64,000 nt of DNA from assembly GCF_964355755.1 (NCBI RefSeq), contig NC_092677.1:12548601-12612600 (forward strand), written 5' to 3'. Made by a program: the position numbers and the translations under genes. Positions 58,564-64,000 of the stretch are shown here, one piece after another (position 1 is the stretch's first letter; every line of letters starts with the position of its first letter). This DNA comes from Antedon mediterranea. Taxonomy: Eukaryota; Echinodermata; Crinoidea; Comatulida; Antedonidae. The notes under the pieces were generated by a model. The model saw only the letters and a list, made by a program, of their open reading frames with translations. It ran no database searches and was not told the origin of the DNA.

Positions 58564-61500
58564 GTCAAATAGAAAAAAAAAAAAAATGAAATATGTGGAG
58601 ACTAATAATTAATTGTAGTGTATTGTCCACAGGTAAAAATGAAAATTAGTAACTTTTGTGTAAAGCGTTGGTGATAAATTGTTGTTAATAATAACATATG
58701 GCTAAAATATGTAGGTTTTTAATATGTTTACAAAGTTATGTTTACTTGGAATAAAATGTATCATCAATATATTTCAAGTTCAAATGGGTTGGTAACGTTT
58801 TACATCTTTTGTTGCATGGCATCTCTTCTACTGTAGTAAGCTCATTGTTGAAATGCTTATAGTCTTTTAAATCATCTTCACTATTTTCAATCTATGCCAT
58901 CTTGTTCCCATAGGTACTGTAGTATGTGGTTCCGGTAATGTAGCCACAAGAAATAAAGTGGTGTGGTTGTCTCAAGACAAGGGAACAATCCCTGTGCAGC
59001 CCACAGTGTTGTCAAAGACCTCTGTGAAAAAGTGGTCAGGTTGAAACACTGGGTTCTTTTGTGTCATGGTACATCTTCTATTAGATAAGACTTGTCTATC
59101 CCAAAGATACAATTCAGCTAAAGCAAGTGAAACATGTTTAAAATTCTTATTCTGGGTGATCTTCTGGTTTTCAATCTATTTGGGAAATTTGAAACTATAA
59201 TAAGCTGATATACCAATACTATAGAATACATAAAATGAGAACTCGAAGAAAACGCATAGTTATGATGACAGACTACCGAAAAAAATAGTAATGGAAATGC
59301 ATAGCGTAGCAGATGATAATGAAATATACGATATGGTACTTCATAACCTATGTAGCCAGGGAGGGGAGGAATGGTTGGTTGGTGGTTATATCACCTTGAT
59401 CTCTCTATGTGTTGTAAAGTTTCTAAAAATGTTATGCAATCTATCTGTATTATATTGTCATGTGAAGAAATGTATGCAGCAAATAAAAAATATGTCTACT
59501 AGTACTTTGCTCAATGGTGTCATCTGACAAAAAGCAATCAAAGAATATAATTTTCTGCCAATATTTTGTTTGCAATAGTTCTTAATTTTTTTATCCCACA
59601 CTAATATCCTACAAGATTAAATATTTACAAAAACGTTAACTAAGACCTGTTTCACCAATTATGTAACAGATGTTTTCAACATCAGTATTGAAATCAAACA
59701 TTTTGGAAACAAAATATATTAGAAAGGGAATTATTAAACATTTATTAAATGAAATAAACACACATCGTTATATTTATTAATAGATTATTACCGAATGCCA
59801 AATGATAAGAATGGTCAAGTTACAAGTACATTTAAAAACTGTTTAAACACAGAAAATACTGCTGCCATCAGACAACTGAAACTTGTTTAAATTTATTCAG
59901 CCATTCACAAAAATTGAACACCACTAAGATAATATTAAATTGTATTGTAATTTCTAAAATATAATTTTGATCGAATCCTGTGTTTTTATTTGAAATTTCA
60001 CTCACTACAGTCCTGAAAACTTGCTTGATCCACTCCAGTCTCTCTCTGAATCAGGAGGCCCAACTTCAATCATCATCTGACTTAACCTACGGCAAACAAC
60101 ATATTCTTTAAGGTATTTATTTTTTTTTAAAGGAATAACTACTGTATACAGTAATACTAATTATGGATACCAGCTGAGATGCCGCAGATGAAGTGGAAGC
60201 ATAATAGTGCAATTTAATTGTCATAATTTTAACTTGGCACATCCTAAGCAATCTTGTAAAATAAAGCATTTGACCTGTGTACCTAACACCTCAATGAAAA
60301 GGTTATTAAAGAACCAATGGGGTACGCAAAGGGTGTTTTAGAAGCACAAAACAATCAAGTTAATATTATACTATAAGATCTTGAGTACTCAGCAAATATA
60401 CACACACATCAGCCACTATTTAAGAACTTACTGCGATTAAAAAGCATATCTGTCATAGCTATTGTTTAACACACTTTCACAGGGGAGACAAGTCAAAAGA
60501 ATTTACTCAAGTTAAATCCTGACTGTGTTTAGTGACTCTTAAATAAATGGAAATTCAAAGCAGGAGGCCTAGAAACTATAGAAAGGTGCTTTACTGCCAG
60601 AGGGAGGAATTCACAATGCAGAAACATAACTAAGATTACATGGTTTGTTAGCCAGACACTATAAAATCCTACTGTAAGGAAACTGATCGCTGAACTTATG
60701 TTTCAATAATATGATTTCTGTTAACAATATTTACTGATGTTTACAATATAAACTTTTCGTTGGCACTTTTAATAAATTTATGATGCCATTGTTCAATGAG
60801 ATAAATCATAATCAAGAAAGATTGTTCTCAACACTTTGTAAAAATTTAATTTAGCCTTAAATAAATTTTCAAGCAAATATCTTTACTGTAGCTTTTTTAC
60901 ATATTAGACACAATTTAAGCTATAATTTAAAGTTGCCGACAAATTCTTTACCCATAAATTTTCTATTTTTTTAAAAATTATTTCAGCGATTTTGGAGATT
61001 ACAGTATGCAAGTTTTGACTATGACTGTCCTGTATATTGGATTTTTAGTTTTAGTTACTTAAATTATTTTTGTACAGCATTAAAATATAATTAAGTAAAG
61101 TACTGTATATAAGGCTATATTCTTATGTGGATATTATGTCACAGTAAATTTTGTATTTTCTATTGTTTAATAAGTTGTATATTTTTAGAGTTAAGAATAT
61201 GAATGTAAGCAGTTATACAGTAAATATAAGGCATTACAAAGATTATATTTTTAACGACATTATTATATAGAAGATAAAATAAAAGGAAAACTACACACAA
61301 GATATTAGAAGATGTTTATATTCGTAGCATTTAATTCTTTGCATAATATTTTATTCATACGAATCTTCCCTCGGGATATCTACCTGTTTCTGGTATGTTC
61401 CCTTGATGGACAAAATAGCCATTAAGAGAAAATCAAATTTTGTTGCTAAATTAGTGAGAGAGCCGACTTCAAACTGATGTTAAAATAAAGAGCAGTTACC

Positions 61501-61595
61501 AAGTCAAATCAACATATTGTTAATGCTTTTAAACTCCATGCATAATTTATTTTACACTGTCCGATAATTTTTCTCTGAATGTGAAGCAAGCAGTC
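58564..61595. other. AT-rich stretch with a faint duplication
   Basis: No gene found. 58800-58910 and 59050-59190 share phrases (a CATGG then ATCTTCTA pattern, and TTTTCAATCTAT at about 58883 and 59164), suggesting an old duplication of about 250-280 bp. The remainder is AT-rich with no interpretable structure. Confidence 0.4.
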
Positions 61596-61598
61596 TTA

Positions 61599-62443
61599 GG
61601 GCCTGTTTCTATAGAGCAGAGAATACGGTTTTGAATACCGTTCTTTTCAAGAACCGTTTTTTCTTGCCAGCAGAAATGGGTCCCCACAAAAAACCACAAA
61701 AAAGAACCGATCTTAAAAACGGTTTCAAAAACCCCAATTGATTGCGGTCTCGATCGCAAAGAACCGTTCTGAAACCGGTTTCCGCGGAGCAATTTTTAGC
61801 TGCAACACAATCGCGGTCTCAATTTGACCCCAAAAACTGAACTCTGCAGTCTGCTGCACTGGGATGATTGCGGTCATCTCGCAGTCAAACTCGCGCGATA
61901 GGACCTAGGCCTAAGTCATTTTTATTTCTCTAGATAGTGAGTATTTTATTTAACTAAAAAATGTTGACCGATGCCATTACGAGGTTCGTAAAAAATATGT
62001 GAAGGAAAGAAGATGAGGGGACTTGTCGGGAGTCGGAAGAAAGACTCACGTATAGGCCTACATGTTTTTAAGAATATTGTAAAGCGTGTGAAAAATAGAC
62101 GAGTTCAACTTGACAATATCAGAGGGTGCGACGTACCTATACTTTAACCAAGGACCACAATAACGTTTCAGGTAATAATTCCCCTTCTATGATGAAATGG
62201 ATGCTATTTCTTGGGGATCGCGCTATGCGAAAAAAAGTAAACATGACCACGATCAAATCGCGCTTCCGCCTAACGAACTGCATTGTGGTGTATATAATGA
62301 CGTCATTCATAACGAACGCACATGGACGGAACCGGTTTTATTGGAGTAAAAATTGAGCTGCAACGCGATCTTTATTTATAAACAACAGCCGAAACCGGTT
62401 TCCAAAAAACCATTCTTTTTTATTTTTCAATAGAAACAGGCCC
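61599..62443. mobile_element. 845-bp Harbinger-like MITE (TTA duplication)
   Basis: The left end GGGCCTGTTTCTATAGAG (61599) and right end (complement of GGGCCTGTTTCTATTGAA, ending 62443) are inverted. TTA lies on both sides (61596-61598 and 62444-62446), a 3-bp TWA duplication typical of PIF/Harbinger. Subterminal regions carry many AACCGTT/AACGGTTT/AACCGGTTTC motifs in both orientations. The central part has short open frames (62126-62356) with no recognisable transposase. This suggests a deletion derivative or unrelated filler. Confidence 0.88.
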
Positions 62444-62446
62444 TTA

Positions 62447-63689
62447 AAGATACGAAACATTCATTTCCATCAATATGGCCTTGACAATATGACCGATAAA
62501 TATGTTCAATAATAACATCACAGTATAAGTACCTGATATAGACACTTGGACTGTAAACCACCTATGTTACTAATGTACTACATTCACATCAATGTAATAC
62601 TCAATGTTATTACTGATAGAGTACATTATTTTGTGTCGTCCAGTATTGATTTTGAAAATGTTCAATAATGTAATCAACTGTTATGAACATGTGCTATTAC
62701 TGTATACATTATTGAATTATTTTATATTGATTTGGACAATGATGTAATAAACATTTATATTACATTATTTTGTAAACACTATCTAACATTTTTACAATAC
62801 TCAACAGTCATCATCCATGTGACTAATTTATATAATGTTCTATTGTATGTGCTAAATTATGATAGTGTTATACTGTACCCTTATAAGGTGTTAGTGTTCT
62901 GTCACATACTGTAGATACGGTCTATCATTAGTGTTGTGTCCCTAAAATATCCTGCTTAACTACATGAGTTTGATTTAGTGTTCTATCTATATAGATAGTA
63001 GTGTTACAATGGTTACAATCCACATGATTTAACCCTAAACAATGCAATTAACACTAATCAGAGTGTCCACTAAATGTGTATGTATACCATGTGATAATAG
63101 AAACACTAAATTGAATAAAATAGTAACTGTATTCAAATGTGTTAAGGAAACTGCATTTTACTATAAAAATCATTGGAAGAATATGAAACATAAATATCTT
63201 AATTTTCAGTGTATATACAATAAATCAATCATCCTGATTATTGGGCTAATATATAATAATAAAAATGACATTTAAGCTTGAAATTATGAATCCTAATTAA
63301 AAATTACAAATTTATGCTGGTAACACAGTCTTTGAATATTATGCTACTATAAATAATATCACATTTTAGAATTATTAACAAATGAATTTAAATCGTCACA
63401 AAAGTATCATTCAATATTTTGGACAATTCAACTGTATACAGTACACAATTTGTTTTAATAAATTATAATGTAATTATAGTATTAACATTCTGAAGTCAAA
63501 TTTGTAATTATTTATTGATTATGCAATTTAGAAATTCTTTTATTGCTATGCTTTAAAAAATATGAATGTTAATTATCTAATAAATAATTTAGTGTTTCAA
63601 CCATATATTATAATACATTTTACAATTGAAAATAACTAATAAGAAAATAAGTTAGGATCAAGTATTATTTTTTGAATTGATTGTTGCTT
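62447..63689. other. AT-rich stretch with degenerate ATTACTG-like repeats
   Basis: At 62470-62800 phrases such as AATGTTATTACTG, CTATTACTGTATACATTATT and GTACATTATTTTG recur irregularly, suggesting an old microsatellite-like expansion. Open frames here are AT-driven. No gene. Confidence 0.4.
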
Positions 63690-64000
63690 TAAACAAAAAT
63701 AAACAAACCAATGCAAGCCAGCTTAATTGGATGGCTCCTCAAGGCCTGGCTAACTCATGACTGCTTGCATTCAGTGAGTGTGCTTACCAAAATAGAAACA
63801 CAGGCTACACCATGTAATCTAGACTGCTGCTATATGTTCTTAATTTAACTTTAGGCCTAGCTACGTCCTTTATGTGCTTCCTTAATCTATACTTAGGCAT
63901 GCTATTATCTATCTTATTAGACCACGCATAACGCCTATCTGGCCTAGACAGGTAACAACCTTGTCACCTTGAATTGGTTTCTGTGAAACTATATAAACAA
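63690..64000. promoter_or_regulatory. candidate noncoding island at the window edge
   Basis: Composition becomes balanced and unique again. Stretches such as GCAAGCCAGCTTAATTGG, TATCTTATTAGACC and CAGGTAACAACCTTGTCACC (near 63950) are free of repeats. No open frame is recognisable. It continues past the window, so an exon or promoter beyond the edge is possible. Confidence 0.2.

Noticed and set aside
62126-62356. 76-codon open frame inside the 845-bp MITE, considered as a transposase piece
   Set aside because: No catalytic or DNA-binding motif is visible and it is too short to judge.

Overview
The window looks like intergenic or deep-intronic DNA of an animal, most likely a marine invertebrate and possibly a deuterostome. 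The reasons are a composition of roughly two-thirds A+T by eye, no open bacterial-style reading frames, many short tRNA-headed retroposon (SINE-like) remnants, and numerous short terminal-inverted-repeat (TIR) elements with TA, TAA or TTA target duplications. I found no exon I can defend. Apart from two reading frames created by a 57-bp tandem repeat, the longest open frame is 133 codons, AT-rich and unrecognised. No rRNA, functional tRNA, CRISPR or prokaryotic feature was seen. The species is not determined.

Layout. 1-8.8 kb is AT-rich with small direct repeats and a degenerate tandem block (4.26-5.1 kb). 8.82-10.40 kb is a minisatellite of 57-bp units ordered as a 171-bp higher-order repeat. 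11.2-13.3 kb holds a mariner-like miniature inverted-repeat element (MITE), a tRNA-derived SINE on the minus strand, and a 254-bp MITE. 13.3-22.3 kb is mostly unique, with several high-complexity islands that look regulatory. 22.3-30.9 kb is dense in mobile DNA: a decayed TIR element holding a retroposon tail, a nested palindrome, mariner-like MITEs, a 338-bp element packed with TGACGCA motifs, a 349-bp MITE with an internal array of its own end, and a 658-bp Harbinger-like element. 31-40.4 kb is AT-rich with islands at 34.9-35.35, 36.7 and 37.7-38.05 kb. 40.5-43.2 kb has a GC-rich 656-bp MITE, a possible RFX-bound island and a 171-bp palindromic MITE. 45-51.5 kb contains further islands. 51.9-58.6 kb carries four copies of one MITE family, an 826-bp multi-inverted-repeat element and a hAT-like remnant. 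61.6-62.44 kb is an 845-bp Harbinger-like element, and the window ends in another unique island.

Overall picture. The CpG-rich and GC-rich spots are mostly MITEs, not genes. Several MITE families with unrelated interiors end in the same way (TA duplication followed by AAG), which suggests shared mobilisation. The unique islands between them contain binding-site-like motifs (RFX X-box, POU octamer, TAATCC, TCF/LEF, AP-1/E-box). Together with the absence of exons, this fits a gene-poor regulatory landscape, but that is inference and needs cross-species alignment.
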